Positions 33,065 to 42,551 of a stretch of DNA of 54,345 nucleotides are shown here, piece by piece. Both the position numbers and the translations under genes were made by a program. The stretch spans positions 331,484 through 385,828 of the forward strand of contig NZ_RAIF01000025.1 in the NCBI RefSeq assembly GCF_003671715.1, given 5' to 3'. The stretch comes from Streptomyces sp. E2N166 (lineage in GTDB: Bacteria; Actinomycetota; Actinomycetes; Streptomycetales; Streptomycetaceae). The notes below the pieces were generated by a model that did not search any database, was not told where the DNA came from, and worked only from the letters and a program-made list of their open reading frames with translations. Numbering within the stretch: position 1 is the stretch's first letter; each line of letters opens with the position of its first letter.

Positions 33065-33123
33065 CGCCCGGCCGGCCCCGGGAGCCACTCGAACATCCGC
33101 CCGTCACCGGATAGCCTCCGGCC

Positions 33124-34095
33124 ATGGCGAACGGTCAGGCGAATGATCAGGCGAGCGGTCGGGCGGGCGGTCGGACGAACGGCCAGTGGTACCCGCCGGA
33201 GTGGCCGGACCGCATCCGCGCACTGGCGGCCGGCACCCTCACCCCCGTCACCCCGAAGCGCGCGGCCACCGTCATGCTCCTGAAGGACGCCGGTGCCGGG
33301 CCCGCCGTGCACATGCTGCGGCGCCGGACCTCCATGGCGTTCGCCGGGGGCGCGTACGCCTATCCGGGGGGCGGGGTCGACCCGCGCGACGACGACCGCG
33401 ACATCGGCTGGGCGGGCCCCACGCGCGCGTGGTGGGCGGACCGGCTCGGTGTCGACGAGACGGGCGCCCAGGCGATCGTCTGCGCGGCCGTACGGGAGAC
33501 GTACGAGGAGGCGGGCGTCCTGCTCGCCGGCCCGACCGGCGACTCCGTGGTCGGCGACACGAGGGGCGCGGACTGGGAGGCGGACCGGGCCGCCCTGGTC
33601 GACCGTGAACTGTCCTTCGCGGAGTTCCTGGACCGCAGGGGCCTCGTCCTGCGCTCCGACCTGCTGGGCGCCTGGGCCCGCTGGATCACCCCGGAGTTCG
33701 AGTCCCGGCGCTACGACACGTGGTTCTTCGTGGCCGGCCTCCCCGAGGGGCAGCGCACCCGTAACGCCTCCACGGAGGCCGACCGCGCGGTGTGGGTCAC
33801 CCCGGCCGAGGCGGCGGCCGGGTACGACAAGGGCGAGCTGCTGATGATGCCGCCGACCATCGCGACCCTGCGCGGTCTCGCGGCGTGCGGTACGGCGGCG
33901 GAGGCGCTGGCGTCGGCTCCGGGCCGCGACATGACGCCCGTGCTGGCCCGGGCGCGGCTCGTCGGCGGTGAGATCGTGCTCTCCTGGCCGGGGCACGACG
34001 AGTTCACCAAGCACGTCCCGAGCACGGACACGGCCGCGCCTTCCGCTCCGGCGCCCGCGACACCTTCCGACCCGACCGGGGGAGCCCCCGCATGA
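33124..34095 (+). CDS. NUDIX hydrolase
   Basis: A 323-residue NUDIX protein. The box is split: the glycine-rich strand AYPGGGVDPRDDD near residue 80 and the helix AVRETYEEAGVLLAG near 121-134 (R-E-x4-E-A-G). It resembles large NUDT19-like acyl-CoA diphosphatases with an insertion inside the box. The N-terminal 20 residues (NGQANDQASGRAGG) and the Pro/Ala tail are low-complexity. Its stop overlaps the MBL gene start (ATGA), forming an operon. Confidence 0.87.
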   Translation: MANGQANDQASGRAGGRTNGQWYPPEWPDRIRALAAGTLTPVTPKRAATVMLLKDAGAGPAVHMLRRRTSMAFAGGAYAYPGGGVDPRDDDRDIGWAGPTRAWWADRLGVDETGAQAIVCAAVRETYEEAGVLLAGPTGDSVVGDTRGADWEADRAALVDRELSFAEFLDRRGLVLRSDLLGAWARWITPEFESRRYDTWFFVAGLPEGQRTRNASTEADRAVWVTPAEAAAGYDKGELLMMPPTIATLRGLAACGTAAEALASAPGRDMTPVLARARLVGGEIVLSWPGHDEFTKHVPSTDTAAPSAPAPATPSDPTGGAPA

Positions 34096-34949
34096 CGGAC
34101 GCAGCAGCACTGCCCGGACAGCCGCGCGGCGGCGTCCTGTCGGGCCCGGCCACCGCGCGCGCGGTGAACGTCCTGGCACCCAACGCCTCCGCGATGACGC
34201 TGGACGGCACGAACACCTGGATCCTCGCCGAACCCGACTCCGACCTGGCCGTCGTCGTCGACCCGGGCCCTCTGGACGACGTCCACCTGCGGCGCGTCGT
34301 CGACACGGCCGAGCGGGCGGGCAAGCGCGTCGCGCTGACACTCCTGACTCACGGTCACCCGGACCACGCGGAGGGCGCCGCGCGTTTCGCAGAGCTGACG
34401 CGGACGAACGTGAGGGCGCTGGACCCGGCGCTGCGGCTGGGAGGCGAGGGGCTGGCCGCCGGTGACGTGATCGAGGTCGGCGGTCTGGAGCTGAGGGTCG
34501 TACCGACCCCGGGGCACACGGCCGACTCCCTGTGCTTCCATCTCCCGGCCGACCGGGCGGTCCTGACGGGTGACACGGTCCTGGGCCGCGGTACGACGGT
34601 GGTGGCCCACCCCGACGGCCGTCTCGGCGACTACCTGGACTCACTGCGCAGGCTCAGGTCGCTCACGGCCGACGACGGGGTGCAGACGGTGCTTCCGGGC
34701 CACGGCCCCGTCCTGGATGACGCACAGGGCGCCGTGGAGTACTACCTCGCCCACCGCGCCCATCGCCTCGCCCAGGTCGAGACGGCCGTGGAGGACGGCT
34801 ACCGGACGCCGGGCGAGGTCGTCGCCCACGTGTACGCGGACGTCGACCGCTCACTGTGGCCGGCGGCGGAACTGTCGGTGCGGGCGCAACTGGAGTACCT
34901 GGGCGAGCACGGGCTCATCCAGCTGCCCGACTGCCCGACTTACGACTGA
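34092..34949 (+). CDS. MBL-fold metallo-hydrolase (LACTB2-like)
   Basis: A 285-residue metallo-beta-lactamase-fold enzyme. Metal ligands are visible in LTHGHPDHAEGAARF (HxHxDH), TPGHTADSLCFHL, LTGDTVLG and LPGHGPVLDD. The C-terminal 60 residues form a winged-helix-like region (VEDGYRTPGEVVAHVYADVD), as in LACTB2-type nucleases and related hydrolases. Coupled to the NUDIX gene. Confidence 0.88.
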   Translation: MTDAAALPGQPRGGVLSGPATARAVNVLAPNASAMTLDGTNTWILAEPDSDLAVVVDPGPLDDVHLRRVVDTAERAGKRVALTLLTHGHPDHAEGAARFAELTRTNVRALDPALRLGGEGLAAGDVIEVGGLELRVVPTPGHTADSLCFHLPADRAVLTGDTVLGRGTTVVAHPDGRLGDYLDSLRRLRSLTADDGVQTVLPGHGPVLDDAQGAVEYYLAHRAHRLAQVETAVEDGYRTPGEVVAHVYADVDRSLWPAAELSVRAQLEYLGEHGLIQLPDCPTYD

Positions 34950-34999
34950 CGTCTGCCCGACCGAGGCCTGCCCGACCGAGGTCGCCCGGTCGTGCAGCG

Positions 35000-35674
35000 T
35001 CAGCGGGAGCGCTTGGCCAGCCGCTCCACGTCCAGCAGGATCACCGCGCGGGCCTCCAGGCGGAGCCAGCCGCGCTGGGCGAAGTCCGCGAGCGCCTTGT
35101 TGACCGTCTCGCGGGACGCGCCGACCAGCTGGGCCAGCTCCTCCTGCGTCAGGTCGTGAACGACGTGGATGCCCTCCTCGGACTGCACGCCGAAGCGGCG
35201 GGACAGGTCCAGCAGGGCGCGGGCGACACGGCCGGGGACGTCCGAGAAGACGAGGTCGGACATGGCGTCGTTGGTCTTGCGCAGGCGGCGCGCGACGGCG
35301 CGCAGCAGTGCGGTGGCCACCTCGGGGCGGACGTTCAGCCAGGGCTGGAGGTCGCCGTGCCCGAGGGCGAGCAGCTTGACCTCGGTCAGCGCGGTGCCGG
35401 TCGCCGTGCGCGGGCCCGGGTCGAACAGCGACAGCTCGCCGATCAGCTCGCTGGGGCCGACGACGGCCAGCATGTTCTCGCGTCCGTCGGGGGACGTGCG
35501 GTGAAGCTTGACCTTGCCCTCGGTGACCACATAGAGGCGGTCTCCGGGGTCCCCCTCGTGGAACAGCGTGTCTCCACGGGCGAGGGTCACCTCACTCATG
35601 GAGGCGCGGAGCTCCGCGGATTGCTCGTCGTCGAGCGCCGCGAAGAGCGGGTTGCGCCGCAGAACGTCGTCCAC
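35000..35674 (-). CDS. crp: CRP/FNR-family transcription regulator Crp
   Basis: A 224-residue regulator. The cyclic-nucleotide domain has GDTLFHEGDPGDRLYVVTEGKVKL and GELSLFDPGPRTATGTALTEVKLLAL; the C-terminal helix-turn-helix has LTQEELAQLVGASRETVNKALADFAQRGWL. The phosphate-binding cassette (GELSLFDPGPRTAT) is conserved. Sequence and locus match Streptomyces Crp, which governs germination, colony growth and antibiotic production. GTG at 35674 follows AAGGAG. A CRP-like palindrome lies 91 bp upstream, suggesting autoregulation. Confidence 0.93.
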   Translation of the reverse strand: MDDVLRRNPLFAALDDEQSAELRASMSEVTLARGDTLFHEGDPGDRLYVVTEGKVKLHRTSPDGRENMLAVVGPSELIGELSLFDPGPRTATGTALTEVKLLALGHGDLQPWLNVRPEVATALLRAVARRLRKTNDAMSDLVFSDVPGRVARALLDLSRRFGVQSEEGIHVVHDLTQEELAQLVGASRETVNKALADFAQRGWLRLEARAVILLDVERLAKRSR

Positions 35675-35764
35675 GAGTTCTCTCCTTGTCGACCGGCTCA
35701 GAGGATCATGTTCCCCCGGTGTACCAGGGGTCCGTGGTGCCCATTTTGCCGGACAGTCCAAACA

Positions 35765-35779
35765 GTGTGATCTGTCACA
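35765..35779. promoter_or_regulatory. CRP-type binding site upstream of crp
   Basis: GTGTGATCTGTCACA contains the palindrome TGTGA/TCACA and fits the GTG-N8-CACA pattern described for mycobacterial and streptomycete CRP proteins. It lies between the divergent crp and nth genes, 91 bp from the crp start. Autoregulation is inferred. Confidence 0.55.
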
Positions 35780-36043
35780 AGGATGCCGCACTGGTGTCCT
35801 GGGGTACGCGGCAGGGGTCCAATTGGGCGCCGATCTTCGGGGTCCGGGGCGGATGTCGGTGCCGGGCCGTACGCTGGCCGGGTGTCCAAATCGCCGGTGA
35901 GAGCACAGGCCGAGGGGGCTGCGCGGGTGGGTGTACGTCGCGATTCCGCTGTGGGCGAACAGGGCCCCGATGGCGGTAGGAAAACGGCGAAAGCGACAAA
36001 GAAGGCGGCACCTGCCAAGAGGGTGACTGCGCAGGAGGGTGCC

Positions 36044-36952
36044 GTGAACAAGAAGACCGAGAAGAGCGTCAAGAAGCAGGCGCCCGCCAAGAAGCCCGCC
36101 GTCGCCCCGAAGAAGGCCGCGGCCGCCGTCAAGGGCGTCGCCCCGGCGAAGACCGTCGCCCCGAGCGCCCCGCGCGGCGAGTCGCGCACCGCGCTGGTGC
36201 GCCGCGCCCGCCGTATCAACCGCGAACTCGCGGAGGTCTTCCCGTACGCGCACCCGGAGCTGGACTTCGAGAACCCGTTCCAGCTGGTCGTGGCCACGGT
36301 GCTGTCCGCCCAGACCACCGACCTGCGCGTCAACCAGACGACGCCCGGCCTCTTCGCCAAGTACCCCACTCCGGAGGACCTGGCCGCCGCCGACCCCGAG
36401 GAGGTCGAGGAGATCCTTCGCCCGACCGGCTTCTTCCGGGCAAAGACCAAGTCGGTCATAGGGCTGTCCAAGGCCCTGGCGGAGGACTTCGGCGGCGAGG
36501 TCCCCGGGCGTCTCGAAGACCTCGTGAAGCTGCCCGGCGTCGGCCGCAAGACCGCCTTCGTGGTGCTCGGCAACGCGTTCGGCCGCCCCGGCATCACCGT
36601 GGACACGCACTTCCAGCGCCTGGTGCGCCGGTGGCAGTGGACCGCCGAGACCGACCCGGACAAGATCGAGGCCGCTATCGGCGCGCTCTTCCCCAAGAGC
36701 GACTGGACGGACCTCTCCCACCACGTGATCTGGCACGGCCGCCGGATCTGCCACGCCCGCAAGCCCGCCTGCGGCGCCTGCCCCATCGCCCCGCTCTGCC
36801 CGGCGTACGGCGAGGGCGAGACGGACCCGGAGAAGGCGAAGAAGTTGCTGAAGTACGAGAAGGGCGGCTTCCCCGGTCAGCGTCTGAACCCCCCGCAGGC
36901 CTACCTGGACGCGGGCGGGAAACCGGCACCGCCACTGGGGGCGGCCGGGTGA
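36044..36952 (+). CDS. nth: Endonuclease III (DNA glycosylase/AP lyase)
   Basis: A 302-residue protein. The helix-hairpin-helix [12 protein letters not shown] carries the catalytic Lys, the catalytic Asp is in VDTHFQRL, and the iron-sulfur loop is [17 protein letters not shown]. It removes oxidised pyrimidines. An added Lys/Ala-rich N-terminus of about 45 residues ([19 protein letters not shown]) resembles histone H1-like tails and probably binds DNA. GTG at 36044 with AGGAGG is preferred; a GTG at 35882 would extend the Lys-rich tail by 54 residues. The 369-bp gap upstream holds the CRP-type site. Confidence 0.9.
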   Translation: MNKKTEKSVKKQAPAKKPAVAPKKAAAAVKGVAPAKTVAPSAPRGESRTALVRRARRINRELAEVFPYAHPELDFENPFQLVVATVLSAQTTDLRVNQTTPGLFAKYPTPEDLAAADPEEVEEILRPTGFFRAKTKSVIGLSKALAEDFGGEVPGRLEDLVKLPGVGRKTAFVVLGNAFGRPGITVDTHFQRLVRRWQWTAETDPDKIEAAIGALFPKSDWTDLSHHVIWHGRRICHARKPACGACPIAPLCPAYGEGETDPEKAKKLLKYEKGGFPGQRLNPPQAYLDAGGKPAPPLGAAG

Positions 36953-37004
36953 CGGAACGATCTCGGTGGCCTCGGGCGTTGGAATCGGCAGAACGGGGGT
37001 GGCT

Positions 37005-37712
37005 ATGACGCGGGCGAGCGACACACAGGGGCACATCCGGGGCGGGGCCCTCAGCAAGGAGGGCCTGCCGGGCTGGCTGGACCCGGTGGTGCGGGCCGTC
37101 GAGACGGTGCGCCCCGACCAGCTGAGCCGCTTTCTGCCGCCGGAGGACGGAGCCGGGCGCCAGTCCGCCGTCCTGATCCTCTTCGGCGAGGGCGCGGCCG
37201 GTGTCGGCCCCGAGCTGCTGCTCATGGAGCGGGCCGGCTCCCTGCGCTCGCACGCCGGCCAGCCGGCCTTCCCGGGCGGCGCCCTCGACCCGGACGACGG
37301 CGATCCGCACGGCGACGGGCCGTTGCGGGCCGCCCTGCGCGAGGCCGAGGAGGAGACCGGGCTCGACCCGGCCGGCGTGCAGCTCTTCGGCGTCCTGCCC
37401 AAGCTCTACATCCCGGTCAGCGGCTTCGTCGTCTCGCCGGTCCTGGCCTGGTGGCGCGAGCCCTCCCCGGTGGGGGTCGTCGATCCGAACGAGACGGCGC
37501 GCGTCTTCACCGTCCCCGTGGCGGATCTCACGGACCCCGCCAACAGGGTCACCACCATTCATCCGAGTGGTCACCGAGGCCCGGCATTCCTGGTCGAATC
37601 GGCGCTCGTGTGGGGCTTCACCGCCGGCATCATCGACCGGTTGCTGCACTTCGCGGGCTGGGAGCGGCCCTGGGACAGGGAGAAGCAGGTCCCGCTGGAC
37701 TGGCGGTCATGA
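37005..37712 (+). CDS. NUDIX hydrolase, CoA pyrophosphatase-like
   Basis: A 235-residue NUDIX enzyme. LLMERAGSLRSHAGQPAFPGGALDPDDGD is the NudL-specific lead (S-H-x-G-Q-x-x-F-P-G-G), and ALREAEEETGLDP is the catalytic helix. The C-terminus WGFTAGIIDRLLHF is also typical of CoA diphosphatases. It sits between nth and the marP-like gene, the usual actinobacterial order. ATG at 37005. Confidence 0.9.
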   Translation: MTRASDTQGHIRGGALSKEGLPGWLDPVVRAVETVRPDQLSRFLPPEDGAGRQSAVLILFGEGAAGVGPELLLMERAGSLRSHAGQPAFPGGALDPDDGDPHGDGPLRAALREAEEETGLDPAGVQLFGVLPKLYIPVSGFVVSPVLAWWREPSPVGVVDPNETARVFTVPVADLTDPANRVTTIHPSGHRGPAFLVESALVWGFTAGIIDRLLHFAGWERPWDREKQVPLDWRS

Positions 37713-37759
37713 CAGGGTGACCGGTGTGAGCGTAGGACGACAAGGCGGGGCTTGAATCA

Positions 37760-38959
37760 GTGAACGTGCTGGACATCCTGTTGCTGCTGGCCGCCGTCTG
37801 GTTCGCGATCGTCGGATACCGCCAGGGCTTCGTCGTCGGCATCCTGTCGGTGACCGGCTTCCTCGGCGGCGGTCTCGTCGCCGTCTACCTGCTGCCGGTG
37901 CTCTGGGACGCCCTGACGGACAACGCTGAGGTGAGTACGACCGCCGCCGTCGTCGCGGTCGTCGTCGTCATCGTCTGCGCCTCCGTCGGCCAGGCCCTGA
38001 CCACCCACCTCGGCAACAAGCTGCGCCGGTACATCACCTGGTCCCCGGCCCGCGCCCTGGACGCCACCGGCGGCGCCCTGGTCAACGTCGTGGCGATGCT
38101 CCTGGTCGCCTGGCTGATCGGCTCCGCCCTCGCGGGCACCACGCTGCCGACGCTCGGCAAGGAGGTCCGCAGCTCCACCGTGCTGCAGGGCGTCTCCAGG
38201 GCGCTGCCCGCACGGGCCGACACCTGGTTCGCGGACTTCTCCTCCGTCCTCGCGCAGAACGGCTTCCCGCAGGTCTTCAGCCCGTTCTCCAACGAGCAGA
38301 TCCCCGAAGTCCAGCCGCCCGACCCGGCGCTGGCGAACAGCCCGGTCGCCACCCGAGCCAAGCGCTCCATCGTCAAGGTCATGGGCACCGCCCCCGACTG
38401 CGGCAAGGTCCTGGAAGGCACCGGCTTCGTCTTCGCCGACCGCCGCGTCATGACCAACGCCCATGTCGTGGGCGGCGTCGACGAGCCCACGGTGCAGATA
38501 GGCGGCGAGGGCAGGAAGTACGACGCGACGGTCGTCCTCTACGACTGGCGGCGCGACATCGCCGTACTGGACGTGCCGGAACTGAACGCGCCCGCGCTGC
38601 GATTCACCGACGAGGACGCCGCCCGCGACGACGGCGCGATCGTCGCGGGCTTCCCGGAGAACGGGGCGTACGACGTCCGGGCCGCGCGCGTGCGCGGGCG
38701 CATCACGGCCAACGGTCCGGACATCTACCACCGCGACACCGTCCGCCGCGACGTCTACTCGCTGTTCGCGACCGTCCGTCAGGGCAACTCCGGCGGACCG
38801 CTGCTGACGCCCGAGGGCGAGGTCTACGGCGTGGTCTTCGCCAAGTCCCTGGACGACGCCGAGACCGGCTACGCGCTCACCGTGGACGAGATCCGCGAGG
38901 ACATCGCCGAGGGCCGCGCCGCGAACCAGCAGGTGGACAGCGACAGCTGCGCCCTCTAG
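37760..38959 (+). CDS. MarP-like membrane serine protease (CvpA plus trypsin-like domains)
   Basis: A 399-residue protein. Four membrane helices at about 5-125 form a CvpA/colicin V-type domain (VLDILLLLAAVWFAIVGYRQGF). A trypsin-like protease follows at about 200-385, with catalytic His in MTNAHVVGG, Asp in RRDIAVLDV and Ser in RQGNSGGPL. Cys residues near 211 and 397 could form the redox disulfide known in MarP (Rv3671c), the acid-resistance periplasmic protease of mycobacteria. The start is GTG. It follows the NUDIX gene, as in mycobacteria. Confidence 0.9.
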   Translation: MNVLDILLLLAAVWFAIVGYRQGFVVGILSVTGFLGGGLVAVYLLPVLWDALTDNAEVSTTAAVVAVVVVIVCASVGQALTTHLGNKLRRYITWSPARALDATGGALVNVVAMLLVAWLIGSALAGTTLPTLGKEVRSSTVLQGVSRALPARADTWFADFSSVLAQNGFPQVFSPFSNEQIPEVQPPDPALANSPVATRAKRSIVKVMGTAPDCGKVLEGTGFVFADRRVMTNAHVVGGVDEPTVQIGGEGRKYDATVVLYDWRRDIAVLDVPELNAPALRFTDEDAARDDGAIVAGFPENGAYDVRAARVRGRITANGPDIYHRDTVRRDVYSLFATVRQGNSGGPLLTPEGEVYGVVFAKSLDDAETGYALTVDEIREDIAEGRAANQQVDSDSCAL

Positions 38960-39002
38960 GAACGGGAACCCGGTGACGCGAGTCGCGCGGGCGCCGGCCC
39001 GG

Positions 39003-39194
39003 TCAGCTCACGCCGCGTGGATGGCGCAGGCGCACGGAGACCCAGCGGGCCCGGCGGCGCAGGATGCGCGGAATGCCCACCCGTAGGTCCGCACCCGCCA
39101 ATTGCGGGGTGCCTCCTCGTCGGTGGGTGCTGCTCACGCCGCTCGTGGAGCGGCCGTCGCGTGCTACGTCACTGTAGTCGTGCGTCCAGCCCAT
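39003..39194 (-). CDS. Possible small basic protein
   Basis: A 63-residue ORF in the 362-bp gap between the marP-like and hydrolase genes. The segment ADLRVGIPRILRRRARWVSVRLRHPR reads like an amphipathic basic helix, and the start MGWTHDYSDVARD looks like real protein, but the ribosome site is weak and I know no family. Low to moderate support. I see nothing else in this gap. Confidence 0.38.
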   Translation of the reverse strand: MGWTHDYSDVARDGRSTSGVSSTHRRGGTPQLAGADLRVGIPRILRRRARWVSVRLRHPRGVS

Positions 39195-39321
39195 ACCCGG
39201 ACGTGTGCCCCCACCCCAAGGTCGATAACCGTTCTCAGGGCCCTCAATTGGCCTATGCGTCGGGCAAGTGGCCGCTCGTAGGACAAGCGTTCCGGTTCGG
39301 ATACCGGGAGCGTTCGTTCGG

Positions 39322-40335
39322 TCACCGATCGGGTTCGGGATCCTTCAGCCAATTGATCAGTTCGGCGGAGAACGCGACCGGGTCCTCTTCGTGCGGGAAG
39401 TGCCCGAGACCGTCGAACAGCCGCCAGCGGTAGGGCGCTTCGACGTACTGCCCGGACCCGGCCGCGCTCCGCGTCCGCATCACGGGGTCCAGCGAACCGT
39501 GCAGATGCAGGGTCGGCACGCGCACCGGCCGCTTCATACGGCGGTAGAACTGGATGCCGTCCGGACGCGCCAGGGAGCGCACCATCCAGCGGTACGGCTC
39601 GACGGAGCAGTGGGCCGTGGAGGGGATGCACATGGCCCGGCGGTAGATCTCCACCGCCTCGTCGTCCAGCGGGCGCGGCCCCGACCAGTCGTGGATCAGC
39701 CGGCCGACCAGCGCGCCGTCGTCCGCGGTCAGTTGGCGCTCCGGGATCCAGGGGCGCTGGAAGCCCCAGATGTAGGACCCCGCCCGGGTCTGACGGACGT
39801 CCCCGAGCATCGCCGAGCGCCAGCGCCGGGGATGCGGCATGGACGAGACCGCGAGCCGCCGTACGAGCTTGGGCCGCATCGCCGCGGCCGTCCAGGCCAG
39901 GTAGCCGCCCAGGTCGTGGCCGACCAGCGCGGCGTCCGGCTCGCCGAGCGAGCGGACCACGCCGGTGATGTCGAGGGCGAGGCCGGCGGGGTCGTAGCCG
40001 CGTGGGGTGCGGTCGCTGCCGCCGACGCCGCGCAGGTCCATGGCGACGGCGCGGAAACCGGCGTCCGCGAGGGCCACCAGCTGGTGCCGCCAGGTCCACC
40101 AGAACTGGGGGAAGCCGTGCAGCAGGAGCACCAGCGGCCCGTCGCCCAGCTCGGCGATGTGGAAGCGGGCGCCGTTGGCGGCGACGTCCCGGTGGGTCAC
40201 CTCGTGCCCGCCCGGGATGTCGTGCCGTACGACCGAGGTGGGTTGTTGCGTCGGTGGGGATTGCCCCGAGGGGGAGTGTCCCGAAGGGGGTTGTCCCGAG
40301 GGGGACTGACCCGAAGGGATGGAGGAGCCCGTCAT
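39322..40335 (-). CDS. Alpha/beta hydrolase (epoxide hydrolase-like), second copy
   Basis: A 337-residue hydrolase. HGFPQFWWTWRHQL is the oxyanion region, VGHDLGGYLAW has the nucleophilic Asp, and the acid/His pair is in GSLDPVMR and LGHFPHEEDP. The first 30 residues are a SGQSPSGQPPSGHSPSGQ repeat, low-complexity like that of the hydrolase at 31982-33064 but of different composition. The start overlaps the holin-like gene stop (ATGA). Confidence 0.88.
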   Translation of the reverse strand: MTGSSIPSGQSPSGQPPSGHSPSGQSPPTQQPTSVVRHDIPGGHEVTHRDVAANGARFHIAELGDGPLVLLLHGFPQFWWTWRHQLVALADAGFRAVAMDLRGVGGSDRTPRGYDPAGLALDITGVVRSLGEPDAALVGHDLGGYLAWTAAAMRPKLVRRLAVSSMPHPRRWRSAMLGDVRQTRAGSYIWGFQRPWIPERQLTADDGALVGRLIHDWSGPRPLDDEAVEIYRRAMCIPSTAHCSVEPYRWMVRSLARPDGIQFYRRMKRPVRVPTLHLHGSLDPVMRTRSAAGSGQYVEAPYRWRLFDGLGHFPHEEDPVAFSAELINWLKDPEPDR

Positions 40336-40820
40336 GAGGACGAGCGTGCCACAGCCTCGATGGCTTCGGGGGACCGGTCCGCGGGCAGTTCCGGCCGCGG
40401 GTGCGGCTTGGCGTTCTGCAGCACACCCGCCGACTGCTTGACGGACGCGGCGACCTTCTGCGGGCCGCGGCCCTTCTTGGCCTTCTTCGCGAAGACGATG
40501 CCGATCAGCGCGAGGAGAGCGGCGAGGAGGACGTTCGCCGCGAAGGACAGCAGGAAGCAGACCGCCAGGTTCCAGTCGCTCCAGGTCCGGATGGCGTAGG
40601 CCAGCGCGAAGCTCAGCATCGGCAGCGAGAACAGGAGAACGGCACCGGCCAGCGAGAACGCGCCGCCGCTCGTCGCCCCGCGCTTGACGTCCTGCCTCAG
40701 CTGCGCCTTGGCCAACGCGATCTCGTCGTGCACGAGCGCCGACAAGTCGGTGGTCGCCGAGGCGAACAGCTGACCGATGCTGCGTTCGGTGCCGACCGGG
40801 CTGCCGTCGGGTGCGCTCAT
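40332..40820 (-). CDS. Phage holin family/DUF1469 membrane protein
   Basis: A 162-residue protein with two strong membrane helices (GGAFSLAGAVLLFSLPMLSFALAYAI and LAVCFLLSFAANVLLAALLALIGIVF) between an amphipathic start (LFASATTDLSALVHDEIALAKAQLRQDV) and a Lys-rich tail. The N-terminal pattern is typical of the actinobacterial DUF1469 (Phage_holin_3_6) family; it need not act as a holin. ATG at 40820 with GGGAG upstream is preferred over 40847. Confidence 0.85.
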   Translation of the reverse strand: MSAPDGSPVGTERSIGQLFASATTDLSALVHDEIALAKAQLRQDVKRGATSGGAFSLAGAVLLFSLPMLSFALAYAIRTWSDWNLAVCFLLSFAANVLLAALLALIGIVFAKKAKKGRGPQKVAASVKQSAGVLQNAKPHPRPELPADRSPEAIEAVARSSS

Positions 40821-40933
40821 CGCGGTCTCCCTCTTCTGCTGGCTCATCTGCGTACGGTTCCGTGGCTGTCGCGTGCTGCCCGCCTGCTGCGGCCCGACCG
40901 CGTACGGTCCGTCTTCTGTACCGTCCCGTCAGA

Positions 40934-42358
40934 TCATGCCGGACGGTCGCCCTCATCGCCTGCCCCGCCCGGCACTTCGGCAAGCCGCGCCGATTCCATC
41001 TCCTCGGCGATCCGGCGGTGCTCGGCGGCCTTCTTCTCGTAGACCGCGGCCACTCGCAGGTGGTACGCGGGGTCGTCCTCCTCGTAGATGTCCGGGACGC
41101 CGCTGAGGTCGTCGTCGCGCTCCTCGTCCGCGATCATCTTGCGGTACTTGGCGTTCCGTATCTTCAGCAGGACGGTGGCCATGAGCGCCGCGATGAGGGA
41201 GCCGGCCAGAACGGCGGCCTTGACCTGGCCGGTCATCGCCGCGTCGCCCTCGAAGGCCAGCTCGCCGATGAGCAGTGAGACGGTGAAGCCGATGCCGGCC
41301 AGGGTGGCCACCGAGAACACGTCGGCCCATTCCAGGTCGTCGCTGAGCGAGGCCCGGGTGAAGCGTGCCGTCAGCCAGGTGCCGCCGAAGATGCCCAGTG
41401 TCTTGCCGACCACGAGCCCCAGCACGACACCGAGGGTCTCCGGCTTGGTGAACACGTCGGCGAGCGCATCACCCGAGAGTGCGACACCCGCACTGAACAG
41501 CGCGAACAGCGGCACGGCCAGGCCCGCCGACAGGGGTCGCACGAGGTGCTCGATGTGCTCGCCCGGGGAGTGCCGCTCACCTTCGCGGGTGTGGCAGCGC
41601 AGCATCAGGCCCATCGCGACGCCGGCGATGGTGGCGTGGACGCCGCTGTTGTACATCAGCCCCCAGATCACCAGGCCGAGCGGGACGTACACGTACCAGC
41701 CGCGAACGCCCTTGCGGAGCAGCAGCCAGAAGACGCCGAGACCGACGACCGCGCCGCCGAGCGCGGCGAAGTTGAGCGACTCGGTGAAGAAGACGGCGAT
41801 GATCAGGATCGCGAACAGGTCGTCGACGACGGCGAGCGTCAGCAGGAAGGCGCGCAGGGCGCTCGGCAGGGAGGTGCCGATGACGGCGAGTACGGCGAGC
41901 GCGAACGCGATGTCGGTGGCGGTGGGCACGGCCCAGCCGGCCAGGGAGCCGCCGCCCGCGGAGCTGGTGATCGTGTAGACGACCGCGGGTACGGCCATGC
42001 CGCACAGCGCCGCCACCACGGGGAGCGCGGCGGCCTTCGGGTCCTTCAGGTCACCGGCGACCAGTTCGCGCTTGAGCTCGATGCCGGCGACGAAGAAGAA
42101 GACGGCGAGCAGTCCGTCGGCGGCCCAGTGGGCGACCGACAGGTTCAGGCCGAGGGTCTCGGGACCGAAGTGGAAGTGGCTGACGCTCTCATAGCTGTCG
42201 CTCAACGCCGGTATGTTCGCCCACGCCAGCGCGGCGACGGCGGCGATGAGGAGCAGGACGCCGCCGACCGTCTCGGTGCGCAGCGCGTCCGCGACGTAGT
42301 TCCGCTCCGGGAGGGACAGGCGTCCGAAGGCTTTGCGGGGGGTGCGGGGCGCGGTCAC
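40934..42358 (-). CDS. nhaA: Na+/H+ antiporter NhaA
   Basis: A 474-residue antiporter with about twelve membrane helices. Signature segments are LLAVFFFVAGIELKRELVAGDL, PTATDIAFALAVLAVIG (the paired Asp region) and VVDDLFAILIIAVFF with the two transport Asp residues. The hydrophilic C-terminal tail of about 65 residues (EERDDDLSGVPDIYEEDDPAYHL...) is acidic. Expels Na+ in exchange for H+. GTG start with GGAGG. Confidence 0.95.
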   Translation of the reverse strand: MTAPRTPRKAFGRLSLPERNYVADALRTETVGGVLLLIAAVAALAWANIPALSDSYESVSHFHFGPETLGLNLSVAHWAADGLLAVFFFVAGIELKRELVAGDLKDPKAAALPVVAALCGMAVPAVVYTITSSAGGGSLAGWAVPTATDIAFALAVLAVIGTSLPSALRAFLLTLAVVDDLFAILIIAVFFTESLNFAALGGAVVGLGVFWLLLRKGVRGWYVYVPLGLVIWGLMYNSGVHATIAGVAMGLMLRCHTREGERHSPGEHIEHLVRPLSAGLAVPLFALFSAGVALSGDALADVFTKPETLGVVLGLVVGKTLGIFGGTWLTARFTRASLSDDLEWADVFSVATLAGIGFTVSLLIGELAFEGDAAMTGQVKAAVLAGSLIAALMATVLLKIRNAKYRKMIADEERDDDLSGVPDIYEEDDPAYHLRVAAVYEKKAAEHRRIAEEMESARLAEVPGGAGDEGDRPA

Positions 42359-42551
42359 AGGGGGAACCTCCGGTTGGTGGGCAGCACGAATCGCTTGCCG
42401 ACCAGACTTCCCGGCACACCATGAGGATCTTCGAGGGGGTTTCTTCGAGGATCTTGTTGAGTCTCTTACGCGTTCCTTAGCCTACCTAAACTGCGGCGAC
42501 GGTGCCGGGTGATCTCCGTGACGGTGCGTAATGGGGCACTCCGCATGAAAA

